Assembly (NCBI RefSeq): GCF_002797445.1 | Contig: NZ_PGEP01000001.1 | Coordinates: 3,844,501-3,908,500, forward strand | Direction of reading: 5' to 3' | From: Acidovorax sp. 69 | Lineage (GTDB): Bacteria; Pseudomonadota; Gammaproteobacteria; Burkholderiales; Burkholderiaceae_C | Length of the DNA: 64,000 nt | Part shown: piece by piece, positions 28,510-37,603 of the stretch | Numbering within the stretch: the stretch's first letter is position 1 | Layout: each line of letters begins with the position of its first letter | Position numbers and translations under genes: made by a program | Notes under the pieces: generated by a model | The model's database searches: none | The model's input: only the letters and a program-made list of their open reading frames with translations | What the model was told of the DNA's origin: nothing

Positions 28510-30021
28510 ATGACAACCCGACCCTTGCAATTCCTGCGCCGTGGCCAACCAGTGGCGCTGGCCAATGTACCACCCGACCGCACGCTGCTGGAGGTGCTGC
28601 GCGAGGACCTGGGCTGCACCGGCACCAAGGAAGGCTGCGGCGAAGGCGACTGCGGCGCCTGCACGGTGGTGCTGGGCGAGGAACGCGGCGGCCAACTGCA
28701 CTACAGCGCCGTGAACAGCTGCATCCGCCTGGCCCATTCGGTGGACGGCATGGCGCTGTGGACGGTGGAAGACCTGGCCGAAGACCCGCTGATCCAGCCC
28801 GTGGGCGACGCCCCCGCTGCGGCGCGGCAGGCCATCACCTTGCACCCAGCGCAAGAGGCGATGGTGCAGTGCCACGGCTCTCAATGCGGTTTTTGTACGC
28901 CCGGTTTCGTGATGAGCCTCTTTGGCATGTACCAAAACCATGTGTGCCATGGCGAGCCCATCACCCGCGAACTGGCCCAGGAAGAACTCTCGGGCAACCT
29001 GTGCCGATGCACCGGCTACCGCCCCATCCTTGATGCTGCCCAGCAGATGGCATCGCTGCCCGGCATGGCGGTCAACGAGGCCGAATTGCTACAAAAACTA
29101 GAGCTGCTCCGGCATGATTCACTGGCGCAAGCGGCCGATTCAGCCTACATCGCGCCCTCCACCCTCCCGGAACTGCTCGCGGCCCGTGCGGCGCACCCTG
29201 GCGCCCAAGTGGTGGCCGGTTGTACCGATGTGGGGCTGTGGGTGACCAAGCAGCACAAGCAGTACACCCAGGTGCTGGACGTGACCCGCGCGGCCGAGCT
29301 GCGGCAGGTGGCACAGCACCCTGACGCCATCCACATCGGCGCTGCTGTCACGCTGACCGACGCGTTTGCAGCCCTCACCACCCAGTGGCCGCAGCTGCAC
29401 CGTTTTGCCACGCGGTTTGCCGGGTTGCCGGTGCGCAACTCGGGCACGCTGGGCGGCAATGTCGCCAACGGCTCGCCCATTGGCGACTCGATGCCGCTGT
29501 TGATCGCGCTGCGCGCCCAGGTGGTGCTGGCCAGCCAGGCCCGGGGCGAGCGCCAGCTGCCGCTGGAAGACCTGTACACCGGCTACCGGCAGAACGTAAT
29601 GGCGGCCGATGAGCTGCTGATGCGCATCGTGGTTCCCCGCCCCTCGGCGCATGAACAGCTGCGGGCGTACAAGATCTCCAAGCGGTTTGACGACGACATC
29701 TCCGCCGTCTGCCTGGTGCTCAACCTCGACATCGCGGGCGGCACCGTGCAACGCGCCAGCATTGGCGCGGGCGGCGTGGCTGCCACCCCGGCCCGCGCAC
29801 GGCAGACCGAGGCGGCGCTGACTGGCCAGCCCTGGACCGAGGCCACCGCGCAAAGCGCTGCTGCAGTGCTGCAGGCCGAGTTCAACCCCATCTCCGACAT
29901 GCGCGCCAGCGGTGCCTACCGCCGCCAGGTGCTGGGCAGCCTGCTGCAGCGCTACTGGCTGGAGAGCCAGGGCCAGCCCTCTGTCAGCCTGGACACCCTG
30001 ACGCTGGAGGCCGCCGTATGA
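28510..30021 (+). CDS. xdhA: Xanthine dehydrogenase small subunit (2Fe-2S and FAD domains)
   Basis: This 503-residue subunit has two [2Fe-2S] clusters at the N-terminus (CTGTKEGCGEGDCGACTVV near residue 34 and CGFCTPGFV ... GNLCRCTGYRPI near 130-175) and an FAD-binding domain from ~215 (VVAGCTDVGLW, NSGTLGGNVANGSPIGD). Electrons from the molybdenum subunit pass through the clusters to FAD and NAD. The ATG at 28510 is used; a GTG at 28498 would add four residues. The linker between the domains (~193-212) is encoded by sequence resembling the dispersed palindrome. The stop overlaps the xdhB start by four bases. Confidence 0.95.
   Translation: MTTRPLQFLRRGQPVALANVPPDRTLLEVLREDLGCTGTKEGCGEGDCGACTVVLGEERGGQLHYSAVNSCIRLAHSVDGMALWTVEDLAEDPLIQPVGDAPAAARQAITLHPAQEAMVQCHGSQCGFCTPGFVMSLFGMYQNHVCHGEPITRELAQEELSGNLCRCTGYRPILDAAQQMASLPGMAVNEAELLQKLELLRHDSLAQAADSAYIAPSTLPELLAARAAHPGAQVVAGCTDVGLWVTKQHKQYTQVLDVTRAAELRQVAQHPDAIHIGAAVTLTDAFAALTTQWPQLHRFATRFAGLPVRNSGTLGGNVANGSPIGDSMPLLIALRAQVVLASQARGERQLPLEDLYTGYRQNVMAADELLMRIVVPRPSAHEQLRAYKISKRFDDDISAVCLVLNLDIAGGTVQRASIGAGGVAATPARARQTEAALTGQPWTEATAQSAAAVLQAEFNPISDMRASGAYRRQVLGSLLQRYWLESQGQPSVSLDTLTLEAAV
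29087..29143. repeat. Degenerate palindrome copy inside xdhA
   Basis: TTGCTACAAAAACTAGAGC, then TGCTCCGGCATGATTCACT, then GGCGCAAGCGGCCGATTC follows the block order of the intergenic family, especially copies G and J. It encodes the Fe-S/FAD linker. Confidence 0.5.
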
Positions 30022-32366
30022 ACGCTCCCCACACCATCGCAGACACCGCCCTGCCCGCGCCCACCCGCGCCGCCATGGGCCAGTCGCACATCCACGAAAG
30101 CGCCCGCGCCCAGGTGGCCGGGGCTGCGCACTACATCGACGACCTGCCCGAGGTGAAGGGCACGCTGTACGCCGCGCCCATCCTCTCGACCGTGGCGCAT
30201 GGCACCCTGAACGGCGTGGACGCCACCGCCGCGCGGGCACTGCCCGGCGTGCGCGGCGTGGTGCTGGCGGCCGACGTGCCCGGCGACAAGATCCTGGCCG
30301 CGTTCGGGCACGACGAGCCCGTGTTTGCGCTGGGCAGCGTGCAGCACATCGGCCAGGTCATCGGCTTGGTGGTGGCTGACTCGGTGATGCAGGCACGTCG
30401 CGCCGTGCGTGCCGTGAAGCTCGACATCACCCCCTTGCCCGCCGTGCTGACGGTGCAGGAAGCGCTGAAGACCCAAAGCTATGTGCTGCCGCCCGTGTTC
30501 GTGCGGCGGGGCGACGCAGCAACAGGTTTGACGCAATCGGCGCACCGCATGCAGGGAGCGTTTGAAGTCGGCGGGCAAGAGCATTTCTACCTCGAAGGCC
30601 AGATCGCCTACGCCATGCCGCTGGAGCAAAAGCAGTGGTGGATCTACTCCAGCACCCAGCACCCCGGCGAGGTGCAGCACTGGGTGGCGCACGCTTTAGG
30701 CATAGACAACCATGCGGTGCGCGTGGAGTGCCGCCGCATGGGCGGTGGCTTTGGCGGCAAGGAAACCCAGGCCGGGCACCTGGCCGTGTGGGCCGCTGTG
30801 GCCGCCAACAAACTGGGTCGCCCCATCAAGCTGCGGCTGGACCGGGACGAGGACTTCATGGTCACCGGCAAGCGCCACCCGTTTGCGTACGAGTACGACG
30901 TGGGTTTTGACGACACCGGCCGCGTCACGGGCTTGAAGCTGCAGATGGCCGCCAACTGCGGCTTCAGCGCCGACCTGTCGGGCCCCGTGGCCGACCGCGC
31001 GGTGTTCCATGCCGACAACGCGTACTACCTGAGCGACGTCGAGATCGCCTCGTACCGCTGCAAAACCCACACCCAGAGCCACACCGCGTTTCGGGGCTTT
31101 GGCGGGCCCCAGGGCGTGATCGTGATCGAGGCCATCTTGGGGGATATCGCGCGTGCGCTGGGCCGCGATGCGCAGGACGTGCGCCTGGCCAACCTGTACG
31201 GCAAGGACGCGAGCAGCGGCCGCAACGTCACCCACTACCAGATGGCGGTGGAAGACAACATCCTGCACGCGCTGCTGCCTGCGCTGGAGCAGACCTCGGG
31301 CTACCGCCAGCGCCAGGCCGAGATCGCGGCCTGGAATGCGCACAACCCGGTCCTCAAGCGCGGCATGGCCATCACGCCGGTCAAGTTCGGCATCAGCTTC
31401 ACGGCCACGCTGTTCAACCAGGCGGGCGCGCTGGTGCATGTGTACACCGACGGCAGCGTGCAGGTGAACCACGGCGGCACCGAAATGGGCCAGGGCCTGC
31501 ACACCAAGGTGGCGCAGATCGTGGCGGATGAGCTGGGCGTGCCCCTGCACCGCGTGCTGGTCACGGCCAGCGACACCAGCAAAGTACCCAACGCCAGCGC
31601 CACGGCGGCCAGCAGCGGCACCGACCTGAACGGCCGCGCTGCGCAGTACGCTGCGCGCAACGTGCGCGACAACCTCGCCTCGTTCGTGTGTGGGCTGGAC
31701 GGTTGCGGTGCCGGGGCCATCCAGTTTGCGGGTGGGCAGGTCATCTCACCCAAGACGGTGCGCCGTTTCGAGGACGTGGTGCAAGCCGCGTATGCCAACC
31801 GCATCCAGCTGTGGAGCGATGGTTTCTATCGCACGCCCAAGATCCACTACGACAAGACCACCCTCACCGGCCGACCGTTCTACTACTTCAGCTACGGCGC
31901 GGCCTGCTCCGAAGTGGTGATCGATACGCTGACCGGCGAGAGCCGCGTGCTGAAGGTGGACATCCTGCACGACGTGGGCCACAGCATCAACCCGGCCATC
32001 GACATTGGCCAGATCGAGGGTGGTTTTGTGCAGGGCATGGGGTGGCTGACCACCGAGCAACTGGTGTGGAACGACAAGGGCCTGCTCACCACCCACGCGC
32101 CCAGCACCTACAAGATACCGGCCACGGGCGACATCCCGGCGCACTTCAAGGTGAATTTGTGGCCAGAAGCCAACCGCGAGGACAACGTGGGCGGCAGCAA
32201 GGCCGTGGGCGAGCCGCCGTTCATGCTGGCGATCAGTGTGTATGAGGCGTTGCGCAATGCGGTGGCAGCGGGGCGTAGCGGGGTGGATGCTGCAGCGCCG
32301 GTGGCGTTGATGGCGCCGGCGACGGCGGAGAATGTGCTCAAGGCATTGGGGCGGTTGGAAGAGTGA
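30018..32366 (+). CDS. xdhB: Xanthine dehydrogenase large subunit (molybdopterin-binding)
   Basis: This 782-residue subunit holds the molybdenum cofactor and oxidises hypoxanthine to xanthine and xanthine to urate. Family signatures in order are GAAHYIDDLPEVKG near the start, MGGGFGGKETQAGH, FRGFGGPQGVIVIE, VNHGGTEMGQGLHTKVAQI and a C-terminal GGSKAVGEPPFMLAIS containing the catalytic Glu. The length is normal for two-gene bacterial enzymes. It overlaps xdhA by four bases. The insertion factor XdhC is not adjacent but lies at 43529-44377. Confidence 0.96.
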   Translation: MNAPHTIADTALPAPTRAAMGQSHIHESARAQVAGAAHYIDDLPEVKGTLYAAPILSTVAHGTLNGVDATAARALPGVRGVVLAADVPGDKILAAFGHDEPVFALGSVQHIGQVIGLVVADSVMQARRAVRAVKLDITPLPAVLTVQEALKTQSYVLPPVFVRRGDAATGLTQSAHRMQGAFEVGGQEHFYLEGQIAYAMPLEQKQWWIYSSTQHPGEVQHWVAHALGIDNHAVRVECRRMGGGFGGKETQAGHLAVWAAVAANKLGRPIKLRLDRDEDFMVTGKRHPFAYEYDVGFDDTGRVTGLKLQMAANCGFSADLSGPVADRAVFHADNAYYLSDVEIASYRCKTHTQSHTAFRGFGGPQGVIVIEAILGDIARALGRDAQDVRLANLYGKDASSGRNVTHYQMAVEDNILHALLPALEQTSGYRQRQAEIAAWNAHNPVLKRGMAITPVKFGISFTATLFNQAGALVHVYTDGSVQVNHGGTEMGQGLHTKVAQIVADELGVPLHRVLVTASDTSKVPNASATAASSGTDLNGRAAQYAARNVRDNLASFVCGLDGCGAGAIQFAGGQVISPKTVRRFEDVVQAAYANRIQLWSDGFYRTPKIHYDKTTLTGRPFYYFSYGAACSEVVIDTLTGESRVLKVDILHDVGHSINPAIDIGQIEGGFVQGMGWLTTEQLVWNDKGLLTTHAPSTYKIPATGDIPAHFKVNLWPEANREDNVGGSKAVGEPPFMLAISVYEALRNAVAAGRSGVDAAAPVALMAPATAENVLKALGRLEE

Positions 32367-32368
32367 TG

Positions 32369-33226
32369 GTTTTGGCTGCTGGTGCCAGTGGGATATGGGC
32401 TGGTAGCTATTGATTTTGAATCAACCTCCCTGTTCGTCGATTGATGTGCCGGTGTGACTGCATGCTTCGTCTAAGGGCGGAGGCCGGGAGTCGCCCGGCA
32501 TGCGAGTCCCTTTCTTTCGCGTCGCCGAAAGAAAGGAACCAAAGAAAGGGCGACCCCACTGTCTGCGTCCCCTGCGCTTCGCTCCGGGGCAACCTGCGGT
32601 GCTCGGGTTTGGCGGGGTCTCGCTCAACTCGCGCCGCTGCGCGTCGCTCAGACACACGCGAGCCCTGATCCGCCAAACCCTGCGCTCCTCGGCGCATCCA
32701 CAGGGGCAAGGCGGACAGAACAGCCACACGGGTCTTTGCTGCGCTCGGCCCTACATCGCGGGCGCAAGCGCCACGCGCTGCGCAGGCGTGGCCGAGCGCA
32801 GCGATGGCCCGAGTGGATGTCCGGCTGTTCGGTTGTTTGGATGTTCGGCTGTCCCCCCTGCTGGCTGCGCCTGCGGCGGGGCGGTTGCGGGGTGGCACGC
32901 GCGTCGGAGCGCGCGTGCTTCGTGTACTGACTCGCCGTGGATGTCTGAACGAAGCTGCAACGCAGCGCAGTGAGTTCCACGGCGCACCCCGCAGCCGCCA
33001 CGACGCAGGTTTGCCCCGTAGCGCCAGCGAGGGGGTCGCAGACTGGGGGTCGCCTTTCTTTTGGGTACTTTTCTTTGGCGAAGCAAAGAACAAGTACCTC
33101 GCCCGCCGGGGCGACTCCCGGCCTCCGCCCTCAACCAAGGCACGCCACCCAATCAACGCACAAAAACCAACACTACAAAATCAATAGCTACCACCGCATA
33201 TCCCACTAGCGCATCCAGCCCAAAAG
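32369..33226. repeat. Large non-coding inverted-repeat element
   Basis: Stretch between xdhB and the next gene with no convincing coding frame. The outer ends (32369-32420 and 33174-33226) are inverted copies of the dispersed palindrome; 28 of 30 bases match between 32388-32417 and the complement of 33177-33206. Inside are longer imperfect inverted arms, 32474-32598 and 33004-33131, both opening AGGGCGGAGGCCGGGAGTCG and ending GGGGCAA(A)CCTGCG. Around 400 bases of GC-rich sequence with further hairpins lie between, such as GTTTGGCGG (32607) / CCGCCAAAC (32670). It resembles a non-autonomous, palindromic mobile or structural element. Confidence 0.85.
32509..32536. other. Perfect hairpin in the left arm of the inverted-repeat element
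   Basis: CCTTTCTTTCG / CGAAAGAAAGG, 11 bp stem with a 6-base loop. The matching place in the right arm (33064-33098) has its own hairpin GGTACTT...AAGTACC, with compensating stem differences. Confidence 0.8.
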
Positions 33227-33229
33227 CCC

Positions 33230-35341
33230 TCAAACAGGCCCCAAAGCCATCCGCCCCGAAGAAGTCACCGACGCATCCCTCGCATGCCGCGTCTCCACCC
33301 GGTTGCGCCCCGCCCGCTTGGCGTCATAACAAGCCATGTCCGCCGCATACAACACCGACGGCACATCCTGCAAACTCGCGTCCAGCACCACCAGGCCAAT
33401 GCTCACCCCCAGCGTAAAGCTGCGCCCCTGGTACGACGGCTCCCAGGCATGCACCGCGGCACGCAGCTGCTCGGCCACCGCCTGCCCCCGCGCCAGCGCA
33501 CAGCCGGGCAACACCACGGCAAACTCATCGCCGCCCAGCCGCGCCGCCCAACCGATCGGACGCACCTGCGAGGCCAGCAGGCGGGCCACGTGGCGCAACA
33601 CATCGTCGCCCGCATCGTGGCCAGCGATGTCGTTGACCACGGTGAAGTGATCCAGGTCGAGAAACAGAACCACGCCATCCCCCTGCGGCTCACTGCCCTC
33701 GTCGTCGGCACCACGCAGGCGCGTGGAGCGCTCCGCCATGAGCAGGCCCAGCCGTTCATCGAAGGCCGCGCGGTTGTAGAGCTGTGTGAGTGCGTCGTGC
33801 ATGCGCTCCCACGACTGCTGTACCCGCGCCTCGCGGGCGGCGGTGATGTCTTCCAGGATCCAGACCGTGCCGCCATGCATCTCGTCGGGCCGCACGCCCC
33901 GCCCCTGCACCCGGGCCCACACGGGCGTGCCGTCCTTGCGCATAAAGCAGATGTCGCCATCGAACGCACCGTGGGCCGCCATCTCGGAGCGCACCCGCGC
34001 ACCCACCTGGACATAGTCCGCATCGCTGGCGTAAACGGTGCGTGCGGGGCGCCCCTGCAGCTCTTGCGCCGTGTAGCCCAGCATCACGCAGGCCTGTCGG
34101 CCGACCACATCCAGCATGCCGTGGCGCGAGATGATGATGCCCACCGAAGCGCTGTCCAACACGGCCTGAAATTGCCCATCAAGGGTGTCCTTGTGCTGCT
34201 GCTGCAGGTTGCCCTGGTAAACCAGGCCCTGGAAAACGCGCACCAGATCACCCACTTCGCCCCCTGCGCGCGGCCAGTCCATGTCTTCAGGCGATTGCTG
34301 ACCGGCGCTGGTCTTGAGGAGCTGGCGCGCCTTGTGGGTGAGCTGTGCCAGGGGATGAGCCATCCAGCCCATCAAGACCACCGCCAACAGCATGCACAAC
34401 GCCATGCTCGCCACGGCCAGCCACCAGGCTTCGCGCTGGGCGCCCCGCAGCGGCGCCAGCAGCGCCTGCGACGTGCTGACCCGCGCCACGATCCACTGGG
34501 GCAGGGGCATGCCGGCCATGCTCACGATGTGGTCAGGCTGCACATGCGTCATGCCCCGCCCCACCACCGGCTGGGCCTGGGTCAGCCAGCGCCCGTACAC
34601 GGGTGCCAGCCCGGCCTCGTCGCGCACCTGCCCCAGGATGCGGGTGGGGTCAGAGTGCGACAGGATGGTGCCGTCGCGCGTGAAAACAATGAGCTGCGAA
34701 TCATCGCGTGCGGGCAGCGTCATCGACGGGGGCAACAGGCTTTGCGATTGCAGGCGCAGCGCTCCCGCCACCACCCCCAGCACCGTGCCGTCCTCGCGGT
34801 GCAGCGGCATGGTGAACATGACGCGTGCGTCGCTGGTGCGGCCCGCAATCAGCTCAGACACCAGCGGCTTGCCATCGACCAGGGTGCGGCGCAAGGCATC
34901 ACGCTCGGCGGGGTCCAAGTCGGCGGCTTTTTGCAAAAGCCCGGCGCGCAGGTTAAGGCGCAGCTCGCCGTTGTCGCGGGCCACCTGCATCGTGTCGAAA
35001 AACTGCACAGCGGGAAGCCCCTGCTGCAGCAGCCATTCCAGTGACGAGGGGGATTCCAGCATGCCCGGCGTGATGCCTGCAGCCACGGTGCGCAGCACCT
35101 TCTGGCTTTGTTCGATCTTGCTGGCCAGCAGGCGGGCCACCACCTCGACCTCATCGGTTTGCTGACTCACCATCCGGCGCACGGCCTCTTGCCCCGATGC
35201 GCGGGTAACCAGCCACGCGGCCACCGCGCCCGACAAGGCCACAGCCAGCACCGCCACCAGCATGAGCCGCAACACCAACGCCCCCGGCACCAACCAGACT
35301 GGCGCGTCGTCGGGCGCAGCCGAAGGTGCTGGAGAGGTCAT
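33230..35341 (-). CDS. Membrane diguanylate cyclase with sensor, PAS and GGDEF domains
   Basis: This 703-residue protein has membrane segment 1 at ~18-44, a periplasmic sensor of about 250 residues (dCache-like: GKPLVSELIAGRTSDARVMFTMPL) and membrane segment 2 at ~300-325 (WWLAVASMALCMLLAVVLMGW). A HAMP-like region, a PAS domain (~385-500, FQAVLDSASVGIIISRHGML) and a GGDEF domain (~515-690) follow. The active site is GGDEF in RLGGDEFAVVLPGC. The inhibitory RxxD site is missing (RPIG at that place), so product inhibition may be absent. The periplasmic ligand is unknown. The gene ends four bases from the inverted-repeat element. Confidence 0.92.
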   Translation of the reverse strand: MTSPAPSAAPDDAPVWLVPGALVLRLMLVAVLAVALSGAVAAWLVTRASGQEAVRRMVSQQTDEVEVVARLLASKIEQSQKVLRTVAAGITPGMLESPSSLEWLLQQGLPAVQFFDTMQVARDNGELRLNLRAGLLQKAADLDPAERDALRRTLVDGKPLVSELIAGRTSDARVMFTMPLHREDGTVLGVVAGALRLQSQSLLPPSMTLPARDDSQLIVFTRDGTILSHSDPTRILGQVRDEAGLAPVYGRWLTQAQPVVGRGMTHVQPDHIVSMAGMPLPQWIVARVSTSQALLAPLRGAQREAWWLAVASMALCMLLAVVLMGWMAHPLAQLTHKARQLLKTSAGQQSPEDMDWPRAGGEVGDLVRVFQGLVYQGNLQQQHKDTLDGQFQAVLDSASVGIIISRHGMLDVVGRQACVMLGYTAQELQGRPARTVYASDADYVQVGARVRSEMAAHGAFDGDICFMRKDGTPVWARVQGRGVRPDEMHGGTVWILEDITAAREARVQQSWERMHDALTQLYNRAAFDERLGLLMAERSTRLRGADDEGSEPQGDGVVLFLDLDHFTVVNDIAGHDAGDDVLRHVARLLASQVRPIGWAARLGGDEFAVVLPGCALARGQAVAEQLRAAVHAWEPSYQGRSFTLGVSIGLVVLDASLQDVPSVLYAADMACYDAKRAGRNRVETRHARDASVTSSGRMALGPV

Positions 35342-35429
35342 GGCCGCTCCGACAAGGGCGCGCCGCAGGCTCGCAGGGGGTTAGGCATGGGGACGGGTCA
35401 CCAGAGACATGTCCCAACAAATATACGCA

Positions 35430-35447
35430 GCCCCCGATCGTCGGGGC
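35430..35447 (-). terminator. Possible terminator of the Crp/Fnr-family gene
   Basis: Hairpin with stem CCCCGA / TCGGGG and loop TCG between the regulator and the diguanylate cyclase. No strong T-tract follows, so this is tentative. Confidence 0.3.
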
Positions 35448-35524
35448 TTGGGTGGAACCCTTGGTAAAACGCAAGGAAAAACCCTGAGTCCACAGCCCTG
35501 CCAAGGGCGCAGAAAGGGCCGGCC

Positions 35525-36148
35525 TCAGCAGCCCGCCATTGATTGCAATGCCCGGGGTTGGGGCAGGTTCAACACATTGCCGGTGCCGTGGATCAGGCCC
35601 AACTCCCGCAAATGGCGCAGCACGCGCGAGAAGGTCTCGGGCGCAATGCCCAGTTGGGCGGCAATCAGGCGCTTGCGCTGGTGCAGCGTGACCTGCATGG
35701 CACCGCTGTTGTCGGATTCGGCGTGTTTGAGCAACCACTGCGCGCAACGGGATTCGGCATCTTGCGCCAGGCGGCTCACGGCCAACTCGGACTGTTGCCG
35801 GTAACCCTGTGCCATGTCGAGCAGCAAGCCCCTTGCACCGGGCGCCATGGCGGCAAGGCTGCGGCGGAACTCCTCGATGGGCAGGCGCCGCACTTGCAGC
35901 CTTGTGTCGGCCACCATGTCCACCGGGAAGGGCATACCCATCAGGGCCGACGCGGCATCCAGCCAAAACGGCCCCTCTACGGCACCGAGCTGGTGACGCA
36001 GGAAGCCGTCGTCCAGCACGCCGCGCAGCACGCGACCGCTTTCCAGGTGCAGCACGGAGGTCAGCACCTCGTTGCGCCTGCGCAGCACTTCGCCAGGGGC
36101 GATCACCTCGGTTTCAGCGGGCAAAGAGAAAAGTGTAGAGGGCAGCAT
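35525..36148 (-). CDS. Crp/Fnr-family transcriptional regulator
   Basis: This 207-residue regulator has an N-terminal cupin sensor fold (~15-115) and a C-terminal winged helix (~140-200) with recognition region LIAAQLGIAPETFSRVLRHL. The N-terminus lacks the Cys cluster of Fnr, so oxygen sensing by an iron-sulfur cluster is unlikely. Relatives of this shape include Dnr/NnrR-like and CRP-like proteins. The ATG at 36148 is preferred because a start at 36184 would place the FNR-type box inside the coding sequence. The box upstream suggests control by Fnr or autoregulation. A role in nos gene control is possible but not shown. Confidence 0.88.
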   Translation of the reverse strand: MLPSTLFSLPAETEVIAPGEVLRRRNEVLTSVLHLESGRVLRGVLDDGFLRHQLGAVEGPFWLDAASALMGMPFPVDMVADTRLQVRRLPIEEFRRSLAAMAPGARGLLLDMAQGYRQQSELAVSRLAQDAESRCAQWLLKHAESDNSGAMQVTLHQRKRLIAAQLGIAPETFSRVLRHLRELGLIHGTGNVLNLPQPRALQSMAGC

Positions 36149-36472
36149 GGAAGCCACTTTGCCGTGCTGCCGCCGCCATCGCATTGAGCAAGATCAAAGC
36201 AAAACCACGTGAGAAGCCCCGCCACACAAGCCTTTGAGAAAAAGCACACGAAGGCTGCATCAATAACGGCGAAGCAACACGCTCCATGCAAACCACCCCA
36301 GCCGTCGGGCCCTCCCGCCATTGAAACCGGAGCTGTAAGAACCTGTTTCAGCAAAGGCACGGAAATTGCAAAGTACAGCGGGCTGGCCGTGGCCCTGCAC
36401 CACGGTGCAACAAGGGGCCAGCCACAACCCGCCAACGCCGGAGGTCCGGCACTTTCTCTCCCAGGAAATTCC
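36149..36472. promoter_or_regulatory. Divergent regulator/porin intergenic region with FNR-type box
   Basis: TTGAG-CAAG-ATCAA at 36184-36197 matches the TTGAT-N4-ATCAA pattern with one mismatch in the arms. It is centred 42 bases upstream of the regulator ATG. The remaining 270 bases lead to the porin, whose AGGA site is at 36463; I see no gene there. Confidence 0.6.
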
Positions 36473-37513
36473 ATGAAAAAAAACCTGATCGCACTGTCTT
36501 TCTCACTGGGCGGCGCACTGCTGTGCGCCACCGGGGCCCAGGCCCAGAGTTCTGTCCAACTGATGGGCCTGACCGATGTGTTTGTCGGCTCCCTGAAAAA
36601 CGCTGGCGACGCTGGTAGCAGCAAGGTGGTCAACAGCGGTGGCATGACCACGTCGTGGTTCGGCGTCAAGGGCACGGAAGACCTGGGCGACGGGCTCAAG
36701 GCCAACTTTGCACTCACGTCTTTCATCAAGGTGGACAGTGGTATCCAGGGCCGGTTCGTCAACGACACGTTCTTCTCGCGCGATGCCAACGTGGGCCTGA
36801 GCGACAGCTGGGGCACCGTGACCGTGGGGCGCGGCCTGGCCCCCAACTTCCTGCCGTCCATCCTGTCGAACCCGCTGGGCGACTCGTTCACCTTTGCGCC
36901 GCTGATCCTGCACATGAACGTGCCGCTGTTCAACGGCACGGGCTGGGGTTCAACCACGCCGTCCGACACCGGCTGGTCCAACGAAATCATCTACAGCACG
37001 CCCAATTTTGGCGGGCTGACCGCCAACCTGCACTACCAGTTTGGAGAAATTGCGGGCGACAGCGGCAAGAAGAACATCGGCGTGAACGCGCTGTACTTCA
37101 ACGGCCCCATCACCGTCACCGGCTTCTACGAACGTGACCAGATGAGCAACCCCGCCGTGCCCAGCACCTACCTGGGCACCACCAAGACCGACTGGATGCT
37201 GGGTGGCGCCTATGATTTCGCCATCGTGAAGGCCTTTGCCAGCTACGGCCAGGCCAAAGCCGACAACACAACCAACAAGGCCAAGACCACGCAGCTGGGT
37301 GTGTCGGTACCCGCAGGCGCCACCGGCAAGGTGCTGGCATCGTGGGCACAGACCAAGATGACGGCCACCGACATCTCACGCAAGACCTTCACCGTGGGGT
37401 ATGACTACTTCCTGTCAAAGCGCACCGATGTATACGTGATGGCCATGAACGATCGCATCACCAACCAGACCAAGGGCAACAGCTTTGGCGTGGGCATCCG
37501 CCACCGGTTCTGA
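36473..37513 (+). CDS. Outer-membrane porin, betaproteobacterial gram-negative porin type
   Basis: This 346-residue protein has a signal peptide (cleavage after GAQA, residue ~24) and a 16-strand-type beta-barrel pattern: SSVQLMGLTDVFVGS at the first strand, SWFGVKGTEDLGDGLKA, and a C-terminal GVGIRHRF ending in Phe as outer-membrane porins do. It allows diffusion of small solutes; specificity cannot be read. An AGGA element lies eight bases before the ATG. A strong terminator follows, so it is a single-gene unit. Confidence 0.94.
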   Translation: MKKNLIALSFSLGGALLCATGAQAQSSVQLMGLTDVFVGSLKNAGDAGSSKVVNSGGMTTSWFGVKGTEDLGDGLKANFALTSFIKVDSGIQGRFVNDTFFSRDANVGLSDSWGTVTVGRGLAPNFLPSILSNPLGDSFTFAPLILHMNVPLFNGTGWGSTTPSDTGWSNEIIYSTPNFGGLTANLHYQFGEIAGDSGKKNIGVNALYFNGPITVTGFYERDQMSNPAVPSTYLGTTKTDWMLGGAYDFAIVKAFASYGQAKADNTTNKAKTTQLGVSVPAGATGKVLASWAQTKMTATDISRKTFTVGYDYFLSKRTDVYVMAMNDRITNQTKGNSFGVGIRHRF

Positions 37514-37522
37514 GTCCTGCAC

Positions 37523-37542
37523 AGGCCCTCTGGGGCCTTTTT
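37523..37542 (+). terminator. Rho-independent terminator of the porin gene
   Basis: Stem AGGCCC / GGGCCT with loop TCTG followed by TTTT, ten bases after the porin stop. Confidence 0.9.
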
Positions 37543-37547
37543 CAAGC

Positions 37548-37603
37548 CAAATGAGCCCCAAGCGCTAGTGCAGAATGCCTGAGCAGCTACAAAATCAGTA
37601 GCG
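37548..37603. repeat. Dispersed intergenic palindrome, copy G (supplies glycerate kinase stop)
   Basis: On the minus strand reads GCTACTGATTTTGTAGC, then TGCTCAGGCATTCTGC, then ACTAGCGCTTGGGGCTC. The last codons (ALLIL) and TAG stop of glycerate kinase are inside it. Confidence 0.8.

Noticed and set aside
32411..32425. TTGATTTTGAATCAA as an FNR box
   Set aside because: The spacer between TTGAT and ATCAA is five bases rather than four, and it lies in a repeat arm downstream of xdhB rather than in a promoter.
32441..33187. Several 60-250-codon frames in the inverted-repeat element
   Set aside because: They mirror one another across the inverted arms, are Arg/Pro/Ser-rich and lack ribosome sites, so they are most simply explained by the palindromic DNA.
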